Shown here: positions 55,143 to 63,417 of the stretch, piece by piece
Numbering within the stretch: the stretch's first letter is position 1
Layout of the letters: every line of letters starts with the position of its first letter
NCBI RefSeq assembly: GCF_900142515.1
Contig: NZ_FRBC01000008.1
Coordinates: forward strand, 1 to 64,000
Source of the DNA: Pseudoselenomonas ruminantium
GTDB lineage: Bacteria > Bacillota > Negativicutes > Selenomonadales > Selenomonadaceae
Length of the DNA stretch: 64,000 bases
Direction of reading: 5' to 3'
Notes under the pieces: model-generated
Databases searched by the model: none
What the model saw: the letters and a program-made list of their open reading frames with translations, nothing else
What the model was told of the DNA's origin: nothing
Translations under genes and position numbers: made by a program

Positions 55143-55174
55143 GGGGCCGCGAACATTTCGCGACCCCTTTTTTT
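55143..55174. terminator. Terminator between mscS and the chemotaxis receptor gene
   Basis: GGGG-CGCGAA and TTCGCG-CCCC (with one mismatch) form a strong stem followed by TTTTTTT on the plus strand. It ends the mscS transcript; the opposite gene ends at 55177. Confidence 0.85.
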
Positions 55175-55176
55175 AA

Positions 55177-56883
55177 TTAGAACTTGAAATTCCGCAAGGT
55201 ATCCTGCAAATCCTGCGCCAGCTTAGCCAGTGAATCACTGGCATTAGCAATCTCAGCAGCCGAAGCCGACTGCTCCTCCGACACAGCAGATACGTTCTGC
55301 ATTTCATCGGATACCCTGGTGCCCTGCCGGTCAATATCTTCAATATGATGATTGATGACATCGGCATCGGCAGCCACGCCCCGAATGGCTGCAGCCATAT
55401 TTTCGACCTGCGTGGATACTTCATCGACAAATTCCCGAATCTTCTCAAAGGTATTACGTAACTCCTCTACGGAATGCGCGCCTTCCGAAACAGCAGTACT
55501 GCCAGCCCTCATGGACTCCACGGCACTGTTGGTATCGGACTGGATGTCCACAATCAAAAGCGAGATCTGCTCCGCAGCCTCTGAGGACTGTTCTGCCAGT
55601 TTACGTACCTCATCTGCCACCACGGAGAAACCACGCCCCTGCTCACCAGCCCGGGCCGCTTCAATGGCCGCATTCAAGGCCAGCAGATTGGTTTGTTCCG
55701 CAATGCCAGAAATCGTCTCGACAATCTGACCGATTTCCTGTGAACGCTCGCCCAGTTTCCCTACAATGCTTGCGGACTCACCTACTGTAGACTCCACGCC
55801 GCGAATCTGCTTCACCGAAAGCGCAATCGCCTTGGTCCCTGCAATGGCCTGTTCCGATGCCGCATTGGCATGATTGGCTACCCGCTCAGCCTCAGTCTGC
55901 AGCATTTTCACTGAATCGGCCACCTTGCCAACAGCCGTACTGCTTTCAGCAATACCCTGCTGCTGCTGGGAAACGGCCCCGGAAGCCTCCGTTACAGATT
56001 CCGCCACCTGCTGGGATGCCTGTGCAGATTGTTGGAAACTAGCGGTAAGCTGCTCCGAAGCTGAAGCAATATGTTCTGCCGACTCATTGCTTTTTGCCAT
56101 CAAATCATTCAAGGCAACACGTACATCTTCCACGACCCTGGCCATTTCTCCGAACTCATCCTCACGATGCTCCGGCATATCCAGCTGACGGAAATCTCCC
56201 GCCTGCAGGCGCTGGCAGGCAGCCACCATAGCCTTCAAGGGTTTACGGATGACCTGCGTCAGAAGGCCGCCAAACAGCGTCATCAACACCACCGCCACTA
56301 ACGTGATGATTCCCATCGACCACTTGGCAGTCGAAACATCCTGTTCATTCTGCTTGTTGATTTCTTCAGCCTCAGCATAAACAGCTTTCCGCAGCGGCGA
56401 CATACTGGTATCCCAGGCAATGATATCCTTTATGGCCTTGGTTCCGTATAAAGCCCTGGCTTCCTGCTGCTTGCCCTGCAATGACAGCTCCATCATCTTG
56501 TCCACAGAGTCCTTGAAATCCAACCAGTGCTTTTCCACCACATCGACACCTTCTACGTTCTCACCTAAGGCCCGATATTCGCTCCACGTATCCTCATAGC
56601 GTTTCAGATACTTTTCGATATCCTTTTTATTCTTCTGCATCTGCGCCACATCCGTGAGCATGACATTTTCCAAGATCCGCGATTGGATTGCCCGTACTGT
56701 AATCGAACAGTCTCCCAGCAATCTCACAGATTGCATCTTTTGGGCATACATCCTGTCCATGTCCTTCTGAATGCCATTCAGATACGAAACAGAATTCCAG
56801 CCCACAGCTACCAGTGCCAAAACAGCCAAAGCAATCATACAGGCAATCTTGGCACTTACACGCAGGTTATTCAACCAATTCAT
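55177..56883 (-). CDS. Methyl-accepting chemotaxis protein
   Basis: A 568-residue receptor. TM1 (about 12-30), a periplasmic four-helix-bundle sensor (about 32-185), TM2 (about 188-210), a HAMP domain ([19 protein letters not shown] onward) and the cytoplasmic signalling domain with the hairpin tip [41 protein letters not shown]. It controls CheA, so the organism is motile or uses Che-type signalling. Ligand unknown; the 4HB sensor usually binds small molecules or reports on a binding protein. Start preceded by GTGAGGGATGG. Confidence 0.96.
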   Translation of the reverse strand: MNWLNNLRVSAKIACMIALAVLALVAVGWNSVSYLNGIQKDMDRMYAQKMQSVRLLGDCSITVRAIQSRILENVMLTDVAQMQKNKKDIEKYLKRYEDTWSEYRALGENVEGVDVVEKHWLDFKDSVDKMMELSLQGKQQEARALYGTKAIKDIIAWDTSMSPLRKAVYAEAEEINKQNEQDVSTAKWSMGIITLVAVVLMTLFGGLLTQVIRKPLKAMVAACQRLQAGDFRQLDMPEHREDEFGEMARVVEDVRVALNDLMAKSNESAEHIASASEQLTASFQQSAQASQQVAESVTEASGAVSQQQQGIAESSTAVGKVADSVKMLQTEAERVANHANAASEQAIAGTKAIALSVKQIRGVESTVGESASIVGKLGERSQEIGQIVETISGIAEQTNLLALNAAIEAARAGEQGRGFSVVADEVRKLAEQSSEAAEQISLLIVDIQSDTNSAVESMRAGSTAVSEGAHSVEELRNTFEKIREFVDEVSTQVENMAAAIRGVAADADVINHHIEDIDRQGTRVSDEMQNVSAVSEEQSASAAEIANASDSLAKLAQDLQDTLRNFKF

Positions 56884-56970
56884 AATCCATCCCTCACATT
56901 CTCAAAAAATCCCTTTCAAAAACAATCTCCTTCCATAATGATGAACAAACTGCGGCACCTCCTTACTCAT

Positions 56971-57071
56971 TATGGATAATGTTATCCACAAAACCTCCAT
57001 TTTCCTGCCTGTGGATAACTTTTTTCACCCCCTTCCATTCCGCGCTCAAGCCCGTTTTCTCCTGTGGATAA
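56971..57071. promoter_or_regulatory. Cluster of DnaA boxes upstream of nrdD-like/nrdG
   Basis: Three exact DnaA boxes, TTATCCACA at 56982-56990 (plus) and at 57010-57018 and 57063-57071 (minus), with a one-mismatch box at 56971-56979 (minus). They lie 16-120 bases upstream of the NrdR-like sites. Known nrd operons of other bacteria are under DnaA control, so a cell-cycle-linked role is plausible. Confidence 0.72.
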
Positions 57072-57086
57072 CGCGGGGGATAAACA

Positions 57087-57134
57087 ACTATATATAGTAT
57101 TACTATTGACTAACAGCCATACATATTGTATAAT
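57087..57134 (+). promoter_or_regulatory. nrdD-like/nrdG promoter with a tandem NrdR-type box pair
   Basis: Promoter: TTGACT (57106-57111), 17 bases, TATAAT (57129-57134). Box 1 ACTATATATAGT (57087-57098) is a perfect palindrome and fits the NrdR consensus core; box 2 (57118-57129) matches 9 of 12 positions. Centres are 31 bp apart, the spacing of known NrdR pairs, and box 2 covers the space before the -10. NrdR would then repress at high ATP/dATP. Confidence 0.7.
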
Positions 57135-57215
57135 TTCTTTACATTCACCACATATGGGTGATTCAAGTCAAACACAGGCCGCAAGGCTAAAAAATACAAA
57201 GGATAGGTGATTATC

Positions 57216-57503
57216 ATGATGGTAAATGATGTAGCAGTAACTATCGATGGTCTCAGCGATGTAACGGAGGCAGAAATCGCCCAGTACATCGGCTATGTGG
57301 AAGAGCAGACCAACGAGAAGCTGAATGAACTCACGCTGACCCCCGCAGCTGATGGTCAGATTCATCTGGACTATGTGCTCCAGCCCCAGAAGTTTGAGCG
57401 CATCCGCCGCATCACGGGTTATCTCGTAGGCACCATCGACCGCTGGAATGACGCCAAAAAGGCTGAAGAACATGACCGCGTAAAGCATACGGTTATGCAC
57501 TGA
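57216..57503 (+). CDS. Small protein with the NrdD glycyl-radical C-terminal segment
   Basis: A protein of about 95 residues starting at ATG 57216 (AGGTG 6 bases upstream). Its C-terminal third (RRITGYLVGTIDRWNDAKKAEEHDRVKHT) matches the glycyl-radical end of class III ribonucleotide reductase NrdD, which reads RRVCGYL...N-GK-E-RVKH; the glycine that carries the radical in NrdD is kept (G71 of the longest frame), while the preceding Cys is Thr. The N-terminal part is not recognised, and the NrdD barrel and zinc site are absent. The gene abuts nrdG (1-bp gap). It may be a separate radical-domain subunit, a repair piece like GrcA for PflB, or a regulatory protein. Full-length nrdD is not in the window. 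Confidence 0.75.
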   Translation: MMVNDVAVTIDGLSDVTEAEIAQYIGYVEEQTNEKLNELTLTPAADGQIHLDYVLQPQKFERIRRITGYLVGTIDRWNDAKKAEEHDRVKHTVMH

Positions 57504-57504
57504 T

Positions 57505-57999
57505 ATGAAAATTCGCATTGCCGGCATTGTGGAAGAATCCATCGTGGACGGTGACGGGCTCAGATTTACGGTATTCACGCAGGGCTGCCCCCATCATTGC
57601 CCTGGATGTCATAACCCCGCTACTCACCCGGCCACAGGTGGCCGCGAAGCCGATACAGATGAGATTCTCACCTATCTGGATGCCAATCCCCTGCTGGACG
57701 GTATCACCTTCAGTGGCGGCGAACCCTTTCTCCAGCCCTCCCCCCTTATCAAGCTTGCCCGTGAGGCTCACGCCCGCGGGCTTGACGTGTGGAGTTATAC
57801 GGGCTTTACGCTGGAAGATTTGCTGGCCAGAAAAAATCCAGCCATCGATACCCTTTTGAAAGAAATCGATGTACTGGTAGATGGCCGTTATGAAGAAAAA
57901 CTTCGGGATCTGACCCTGAACTTCCGCGGCTCCGCCAATCAACGAGTCATTGACATGAATGCCTATCGCAAAACAGGCATCATAAAAACCTTATATTAA
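57505..57999 (+). CDS. nrdG: Anaerobic ribonucleotide reductase activating protein
   Basis: A 164-residue radical SAM enzyme that makes the glycyl radical on NrdD. The 4Fe-4S motif is QGCPHHCPGCHNP (C28, C32, C35), the SAM site TFSGGEPFLQPSPL follows, and the length is right for NrdG. It starts one base after the stop of the small glycyl-radical gene and shares its promoter. Confidence 0.95.
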   Translation: MKIRIAGIVEESIVDGDGLRFTVFTQGCPHHCPGCHNPATHPATGGREADTDEILTYLDANPLLDGITFSGGEPFLQPSPLIKLAREAHARGLDVWSYTGFTLEDLLARKNPAIDTLLKEIDVLVDGRYEEKLRDLTLNFRGSANQRVIDMNAYRKTGIIKTLY

Positions 58000-58036
58000 A
58001 AAATCCGGCCAGTCATTTGGACTGGCCGGATTTTTT
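57998..58036. terminator. Bidirectional terminator between nrdG and the UspA genes
   Basis: TCCGGCCAGTC and GACTGGCCGGA (11-bp perfect stem) lie between A6 and T6 runs, so both converging transcripts can end here. Confidence 0.92.
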
Positions 58037-58040
58037 CTGT

Positions 58041-58460
58041 TCATTTCACAACTAAAACCGGGCATTTCGCCTGCTCCACGATATACTGGCTGACGCTGCC
58101 CAACAGCACACCTTTCACAATCCCCAGTCCCCGGCTGCCCATAATGATGAGGTCAATGTCATTCGAAGATGCAAAATCCAAAATCACCACCGCAGGTGAT
58201 CCTGTTTCGGAATAAGCTTCCTTTTCTATCCCTGAGGGCACCATTTCCATGGCACGATCCAAAATCACATTCCCAGCCTTCGTGACCGCCTCCAGAATCG
58301 CATCCGACAAGCAGGCATTGATGGCCAGCTGGTTGATGTTAGCGACATAGAGAAAGTTCAGCCTCGCCTCACAGATTTCCGCCATGGCAATAGCCTCCGC
58401 TACTGCGCGGTCCGAACCTTCCGAGCCATCTACCGGCACAAGAATATTTTTCATCATCAT
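58041..58460 (-). CDS. Universal stress protein (UspA family)
   Basis: A 139-residue UspA-fold protein. It starts KNILVPVDGSEGSDRAV and has the ATP-binding loop GSRGLGIVKGVLLGSVSQYIV (Gx2Gx9GS type). Start ATG 58458-58460 is preceded by GAGGGGGTAATC. It is the second of two tandem usp genes, with a 16-bp gap; they are probably co-transcribed and may form a heterodimer. Confidence 0.94.
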   Translation of the reverse strand: MMMKNILVPVDGSEGSDRAVAEAIAMAEICEARLNFLYVANINQLAINACLSDAILEAVTKAGNVILDRAMEMVPSGIEKEAYSETGSPAVVILDFASSNDIDLIIMGSRGLGIVKGVLLGSVSQYIVEQAKCPVLVVK

Positions 58461-58476
58461 GATTACCCCCTCAAGA

Positions 58477-58905
58477 TCATTTAACCACCATCACAGCTGT
58501 CTGGGCCCGCTCTACTAATTCCTGACTGACACTGCCGGCAAAAAAGCCTTCCACGACTCCTAAGCCCCGGCCTCCGGTCACGATAAGATCCGGCAGGCTT
58601 TCCTCAGCAAACTGCAGGATTTCCTCTGCAGGCATCCCCGTGCGACGATGATATTCATATTGGAAATCATCCGGCATGCACCGCTTGATCATGGCTTGTG
58701 TCGCCACTTCATCACTGCGCACATCCCCAACAACATCATCTGGCAGCCAGCTTTCGTCCTGCGCATCCGTTTCGCTGGTAAAATACGTCACATGCAAAAC
58801 ATCCAGTTTCGCACCCATTTCTTCAGCCAGATTGGCCGCAAACTTCAACGCACGGCTAGACGTATCTGACGCATCCACAGGCACCAAAATACGGGATAAC
58901 TTCAT
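58477..58905 (-). CDS. Universal stress protein (UspA family)
   Basis: A 142-residue UspA-fold protein, starting LSRILVPVDASDTSSRALKFAANLAEEMG, with the ATP loop GGRGLGVVEGFFAGSVSQELV. It differs from its neighbour by an acidic insert (TSETDAQDESWLPDDVVGD). First gene of the pair; it is divergent from the threonine dehydratase gene. Confidence 0.94.
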   Translation of the reverse strand: MKLSRILVPVDASDTSSRALKFAANLAEEMGAKLDVLHVTYFTSETDAQDESWLPDDVVGDVRSDEVATQAMIKRCMPDDFQYEYHRRTGMPAEEILQFAEESLPDLIVTGGRGLGVVEGFFAGSVSQELVERAQTAVMVVK

Positions 58906-58988
58906 CTGAACATACCTCCCCGTAATACGATATACCTAATATTTCGCGCCCGCCCCAACAAAATCCTGCCCCGGACGCAGAAAATACA

Positions 58989-59018
58989 TTGACATTCCCC
59001 AACGGATAATGATACACT
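58989..59018 (+). promoter_or_regulatory. Promoter of the threonine dehydratase gene
   Basis: TTGACA (58989-58994), 18 bases, TACACT (59013-59018). A leader of about 70 bases follows; no T-box or attenuator is seen. Confidence 0.7.
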
Positions 59019-59095
59019 AAATAGAACATTTTATTAGAAATAAATGCATAAAAATCAACTATGTGTAAACTGAGAGTATAAAAGGAGGCCCCCTC

Positions 59096-60346
59096 ATGTC
59101 CAAGGAAAAAGCCAGCCGCCCCAATAATGCCGAAATCGTTGCCCAGACCACCATCGCGGGCGTCTATCAAGCCGCCCGCAATCTCGAAGGCATCGCCAGA
59201 AAAACCCGCCTGATTGAAAGTGATTTTTTCTCAGAACTGTCCGGCAACAAAGTCTTCCTGAAACCAGAAAACCTCCAGCACACAGGCGCATTCAAGCTGC
59301 GCGGTGCTTACAATAAGATCAGCCAGCTCTCCCCTGAAGAACGTGCCAAAGGCGTTATCACCTCCTCGGCCGGCAACCATGCCCAAGGCGTGGCCTTCGC
59401 CGCCCAAAAACTCGGCGTAAAGGCCGTCATCTGCATGCCTGCCACCACGCCAATCCTGAAAGTCGAAGGCACCAAAGCCTTGGGGGCCGAAGTGGTACTG
59501 CATGGCGACGGCTTTGACGATGCTTATGCCTACAGCCTCGAACTGCAGAAGCAGCATGGCTATGTCTACATCCATCCCTTCAACGATTTGCAGGTGCTCT
59601 TGGGGCAGGGCACTACGGCCCTTGAAATCATCGATGCCTGCAAGGACATTGATGCCATCCTCGTGCCCATCGGCGGCGGCGGCTTTGCTTCCGGCGTGGC
59701 ACTGGCTACCAAACTCGTCAATCCCGATATCAAGGTCATCGGCGTGGAACCAGAAAACGCTGCCTGCATGAAGGCCGCCCTCACCAAAGGAAAAATCACC
59801 ACGCTCAAATCTGCCGACACCGTAGCAGACGGCTGCGCCGTAAAGACGGCAGGTACGCTGACCTACGAATTCTGCAAGAAATACCTCGACGATATCATCA
59901 CCGTATCCGAAATGGAAATCATGGGTGCCCTGCTGTCCCTGATCGAAAAGCATAAACTGATTGCTGAAGGCGCCGGCGTGCTTTCCCTCGCCGCCCTGTC
60001 CAAACTGCCCTTCAAGGGCAAAAAAGTAGCCGCCATCGTCAGCGGCGGCAATATCGATATCTCCACGATCTCGGCCTTGATTGAAAAAGCCAAGATTGCC
60101 CGTGGCCGGGTATTCTGCTTCGGCATCCTCCTGCCGGACAAACCAGGTCAGCTCCTGAACGTCTCCCGCATCCTAGCCGAGGAAAACGCCAACGTCATCG
60201 AGCTCAACCACAACCAGTCCAAAGTCACCAACAGCTTCAAAAAGGTCGTCCTCGAAGTCACCTGCGAAACCAACAACGAAGAACACGTGCAACGCATCAT
60301 CAAGGCACTGCATGACAACGGATATGAGCTGGAACGAATCTACTAA
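59096..60346 (+). CDS. ilvA: Threonine ammonia-lyase with ACT domain
   Basis: A 416-residue PLP enzyme that deaminates threonine to 2-oxobutanoate. The PLP lysine is K67 in TGAFKLRGAYNK, and the glycine loop is PIGGGGFASG; SSAGNHAQG is also present. A single C-terminal ACT domain (about 335-416) marks the short form (416 residues), similar to the TdcB/IlvA group with one ACT domain, so control by isoleucine or valine is possible but not certain. It may serve isoleucine synthesis or propionate formation. Single-gene unit. Confidence 0.94.
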   Translation: MSKEKASRPNNAEIVAQTTIAGVYQAARNLEGIARKTRLIESDFFSELSGNKVFLKPENLQHTGAFKLRGAYNKISQLSPEERAKGVITSSAGNHAQGVAFAAQKLGVKAVICMPATTPILKVEGTKALGAEVVLHGDGFDDAYAYSLELQKQHGYVYIHPFNDLQVLLGQGTTALEIIDACKDIDAILVPIGGGGFASGVALATKLVNPDIKVIGVEPENAACMKAALTKGKITTLKSADTVADGCAVKTAGTLTYEFCKKYLDDIITVSEMEIMGALLSLIEKHKLIAEGAGVLSLAALSKLPFKGKKVAAIVSGGNIDISTISALIEKAKIARGRVFCFGILLPDKPGQLLNVSRILAEENANVIELNHNQSKVTNSFKKVVLEVTCETNNEEHVQRIIKALHDNGYELERIY

Positions 60347-60367
60347 AACTCCGATTCGTATTACGCC

Positions 60368-60937
60368 TCACCCCATGAAAAAGCACTGCACCAGCCCAGC
60401 CACACCAAACACAATGAATATCGCCGCCGACACTTTCTGCATGGTCGGGGGCGATATTTTTTTCTGCAGGTAATTGCCAGCCACCAGCCCCATGCCGTCC
60501 GCCACAATCATACCGACTACGGCACCAATGAAGACCATGAGCCAGCTATTCATCTCCGAAGCCAGCGCCACTGCCGCCAGCTGGGTCTTATCCCCCATTT
60601 CTCCAATGATAAAGGTCAATGCTACGGTCATCACCGGGCCGAAACGGCTGGTCTGGCATTCTTCCTCTTCATCATCGGTTTCACCTTTCAGCGACCAAAG
60701 ACCAAAGCAAATGAAAAGGATAGAGGCCACAATCGCCATCTTCTCCGCAGGCAGGAAACTGCCAATGGTGGCCCCCAGCAGTACCGCCAGCGCATGCACC
60801 ACGATAATCCCCAGCGTCATGCCCACAAACACCCGGCGGCTGTCATATCGCCCCGCCAGTGCCATCACGAGGAACTGTGTCTTATCTCCCATCTCGGCAA
60901 AGAATATCAACAAAAACGCCGCCCAAAAAGCCTCCAT
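60368..60937 (-). CDS. GDT1/TMEM165 family (UPF0016) cation transporter
   Basis: A 189-residue membrane protein with six helices in two similar halves. Each half has the signature E-x-G-D-K-T: FFAEMGDKTQFL at 14-19 and IIGEMGDKTQLA at 110-116. Family members move manganese or calcium, often exporting Mn. I saw no yybP-ykoY-like manganese riboswitch upstream. It converges with ilvA. Confidence 0.92.
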   Translation of the reverse strand: MEAFWAAFLLIFFAEMGDKTQFLVMALAGRYDSRRVFVGMTLGIIVVHALAVLLGATIGSFLPAEKMAIVASILFICFGLWSLKGETDDEEEECQTSRFGPVMTVALTFIIGEMGDKTQLAAVALASEMNSWLMVFIGAVVGMIVADGMGLVAGNYLQKKISPPTMQKVSAAIFIVFGVAGLVQCFFMG

Positions 60938-61036
60938 GAAAATCCACTCCTAAACTTTTACACAATTGATAGGTCTAATTATAGCGCCGTTGCTGAGATT
61001 TTGTCGATAGGGTTTTACAGCATTTCGCAGGACTCT

Positions 61037-61094
61037 AAAGGGGTAACTCTTGAAACGCCAGTTATTTACTGACTTGTCCAAGAGTTACCCCTTT
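61037..61094. terminator. Long hairpin after the TpsA gene
   Basis: AAAGGGGTAACTCTTG (61037-61052) and its exact complement (61079-61094) form a 16-bp stem with a 26-base loop holding a smaller palindrome. The T-rich tract lies on the plus-strand side (TTTTGTTTTTT), so ending of the minus-strand TpsA message relies on a weak U tract. Confidence 0.6.
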
Positions 61095-61110
61095 TGTTTT
61101 TTACAGGCTC

Positions 61111-63402
61111 TTATTCTTCTTCGCTATCGCTGTTTTCCACTGGGGAGCCATTAGCCCCCTTACCAGTCTCTGTGTTGTCTGCTGCTACAGACACAGTTGT
61201 CACAGCATTTTGTGCACTACTTTCCGTCTTCGTAGCAGCTCCCATCTGCTCGGCAGCCGTCCGGGAAATCTCCTGCTGCTCTGCTTCTGGCATATCCCTG
61301 AAGTTTTCAACCATTATATTTTGCACCAGTTCCACCGTAGATTTCTGCTCCGCCTTCACCGGTTCTGCAGCGGGTTCACCCGTCGGCTGGTCAGCAGGAC
61401 TGTCTACCGGATCGTCAACAGGTTTATCGGCAGGATTCTCCGCGGGGGTATCTGCGGGGGTATCTGCCGGAGTATCCGCAGGATTCCCGCCCGGGTTATC
61501 CGTCGGCGTGTCGGTCGGATTATCCACGGGGTTATCCGACGGCGTAACAATCGGCGTATCCGTCGGTTGCTCAGGAACAGGCTCAGAAATCGGTTCAGGC
61601 ACAGTCACTGCATACTTGGCGCCCCAGATACTTTCCATCGTGGTGCTCAGTTCTGCAGATGTTTTCTCTGTGCCACAAGCTACAATACCATTGACCGTTG
61701 TACTACCAGTTTCCGTGTAGACTACATTACTGTAACCACTATTCCCCGTCCCCATAGCATATAGTACATTATTCAATGTAAGGTTCAATTCCTTTCCTGG
61801 ATGACGATAAACCGTACCTATAATGGCACCATTGTTGCCATAAGGAGCTTCTACCTTACCATTGTTAAAGACATTCGTCAGTACTGTTGCTTTATTGTCA
61901 TAAGCATCTATCGAGCCAACAATACCACCGGCATCCCCATAATATACCGTTTTCGATGTCTTAGTCTCCATATCGTAATCTTGTCTAGTGGATCCTGTAG
62001 CTTTTACTGTTCCCATATTATAGGCATTCTCTATCGTGCAGTCTCCTGCGCCCCACACTATACCAGCAGCATATTCCTGCCCTTCGATATTGCCATAATT
62101 CTTCACATTGACCAGCCTGCTCTTCGCAGGAGTAACACTCAAAATTCCCGCAGCATCCACGCCGTATACATTCGCCCTGTTTGTCACATTGCGGATAGTT
62201 ACGAAATTCTGTACCGAGTCATTATCATAGATAGTCGCATACGGACCTACGCCGATAACACCACCAAGATAGAATGACCCTTTAACCGTACCAGAAACCT
62301 CAACATTGGATACCGTACCAGCTACCATATCACCAGCCAAAGCGCCAACTGCCCCACCATTTTCGATATAAACATCGGTCAGATTGAGATTTTTCACCGT
62401 TCCATAAAGCATCGTTTGCGTTGCACTATCGCCATTGCCAATCCGGCCAAACAAGCCAACATAAGTCATCACTTTCTGATATGTACTACCATCCATAGGC
62501 GACGTAGCATTCATCTTTAAATTGGTCATATTTAAATTAGCAATGCGATATCCCAGACCATTGAAATATCCTGTGAATATGCCATTATCTTTGCTACTAT
62601 TATCCCCCAGGGGTACCATATCTACCCCCTGCAAGTCAATGTCTTCACTAAGCAGATAATTACCTGTCCCTCCTACCTCAGACAGATTCGCTTTTTTTAG
62701 CAAGGTTGCCCCAGCAACAGTTGCGCCCGTATTAATTTTATTGGATGTAAAATTATCTGCCACGCCGCCGATAATGACTTTTTCTGCGCCAGTGATGGTA
62801 TTGACGCTTTTATCCAATACATCCGTGTTTTGCAGCACCACTTCCCCAGCGTTGACGGTCAGAGAGTTGGCCGAGCTCACCGTACAGAGTGCCACGGAGA
62901 TATCGCTGCCGTCAGTAACGCCGTTAGCCTTGAGTATGCCCGTGCTGACAAAATCGCTTTTCACGGCATCCGTGATATTGTCCAATGGGGTAGTCGAAGC
63001 AGTCATAGAAGCCGCATTGACGGTGGCAGAAGCACCGAACACAACGCCATTGGGGTTGACGAGGAAGATATTCCCCCCCACATTATTGATGGTACCCATG
63101 ATATTGGAGATATCCGGCCCGGAGACCAGATTCAGATAATTCTTGCCGTCAAAGTTGACCACTTCGCCCTTGTCGATACTGAAGGACTTCCAATTAATGA
63201 TATTATTAGCTGCCGTGCCCGTGATATCCATGTTCGTCTCAGCAGTCAGAGCAATCCTGGCCGTGTCGCTGACGCCACCCTGCGGCATTGCCTGCACTAG
63301 GGGAATGATGGAGAACATGCCCACACCCAGTGTCAGGGCAATCTTATATCCCAGTTTTTTCATCGATACTGACTTCTTCATAAATAAACCGTATCCTTTC
63401 AT
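61111..63402 (-). CDS. TpsA-type filamentous hemagglutinin/adhesin with GLUG-like repeats
   Basis: A 763-residue secreted protein. A long basic signal peptide (about 1-38, ending VQAMPQG) is followed by the TPS secretion domain (about 40-180) with the NPNGVVFG motif. A beta-helix-like region with GLUG-type motifs (GLFGRIGNG, AGALAGD, GGVIGVG, AGGIVGSI; about 230-570) comes next, then an 80-residue Pro/Asp/Thr repeat (602-681) and an acidic end. It would be exported through the TpsB pore encoded 15 bp upstream. Much shorter than classical FHA. Probable surface adhesin. Start ATG 63402 has AAAGGA 10 bases upstream. Confidence 0.88.
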   Translation of the reverse strand: MKGYGLFMKKSVSMKKLGYKIALTLGVGMFSIIPLVQAMPQGGVSDTARIALTAETNMDITGTAANNIINWKSFSIDKGEVVNFDGKNYLNLVSGPDISNIMGTINNVGGNIFLVNPNGVVFGASATVNAASMTASTTPLDNITDAVKSDFVSTGILKANGVTDGSDISVALCTVSSANSLTVNAGEVVLQNTDVLDKSVNTITGAEKVIIGGVADNFTSNKINTGATVAGATLLKKANLSEVGGTGNYLLSEDIDLQGVDMVPLGDNSSKDNGIFTGYFNGLGYRIANLNMTNLKMNATSPMDGSTYQKVMTYVGLFGRIGNGDSATQTMLYGTVKNLNLTDVYIENGGAVGALAGDMVAGTVSNVEVSGTVKGSFYLGGVIGVGPYATIYDNDSVQNFVTIRNVTNRANVYGVDAAGILSVTPAKSRLVNVKNYGNIEGQEYAAGIVWGAGDCTIENAYNMGTVKATGSTRQDYDMETKTSKTVYYGDAGGIVGSIDAYDNKATVLTNVFNNGKVEAPYGNNGAIIGTVYRHPGKELNLTLNNVLYAMGTGNSGYSNVVYTETGSTTVNGIVACGTEKTSAELSTTMESIWGAKYAVTVPEPISEPVPEQPTDTPIVTPSDNPVDNPTDTPTDNPGGNPADTPADTPADTPAENPADKPVDDPVDSPADQPTGEPAAEPVKAEQKSTVELVQNIMVENFRDMPEAEQQEISRTAAEQMGAATKTESSAQNAVTTVSVAADNTETGKGANGSPVENSDSEEE
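61360..61599 (-). repeat. Degenerate 12-bp tandem repeats encoding a Pro/Asp/Thr linker
   Basis: About 20 units of a four-residue pattern such as ADTP, DNPT or SDNP (residues 602-681 of TpsA). Three near-identical units follow one another in the middle. It forms a likely stiff, acidic stalk between the beta-helix and the C-terminus, and copy number could vary by slippage. Confidence 0.75.
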
Positions 63403-63417
63403 CTTGCATTTCCTTTA

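Noticed and set aside
56971-57134. Chromosomal replication origin (oriC)
   Set aside because: DnaA boxes and AT-rich DNA are present, but dnaA, dnaN, recF, gyrB or rpmH are not nearby, and the region sits directly on an nrd promoter.
60938-61110. yybP-ykoY manganese riboswitch before the GDT1-type transporter
   Set aside because: The upstream DNA does not show the conserved internal-loop motifs or a fitting hairpin layout; the only strong stem belongs to the TpsA gene end.
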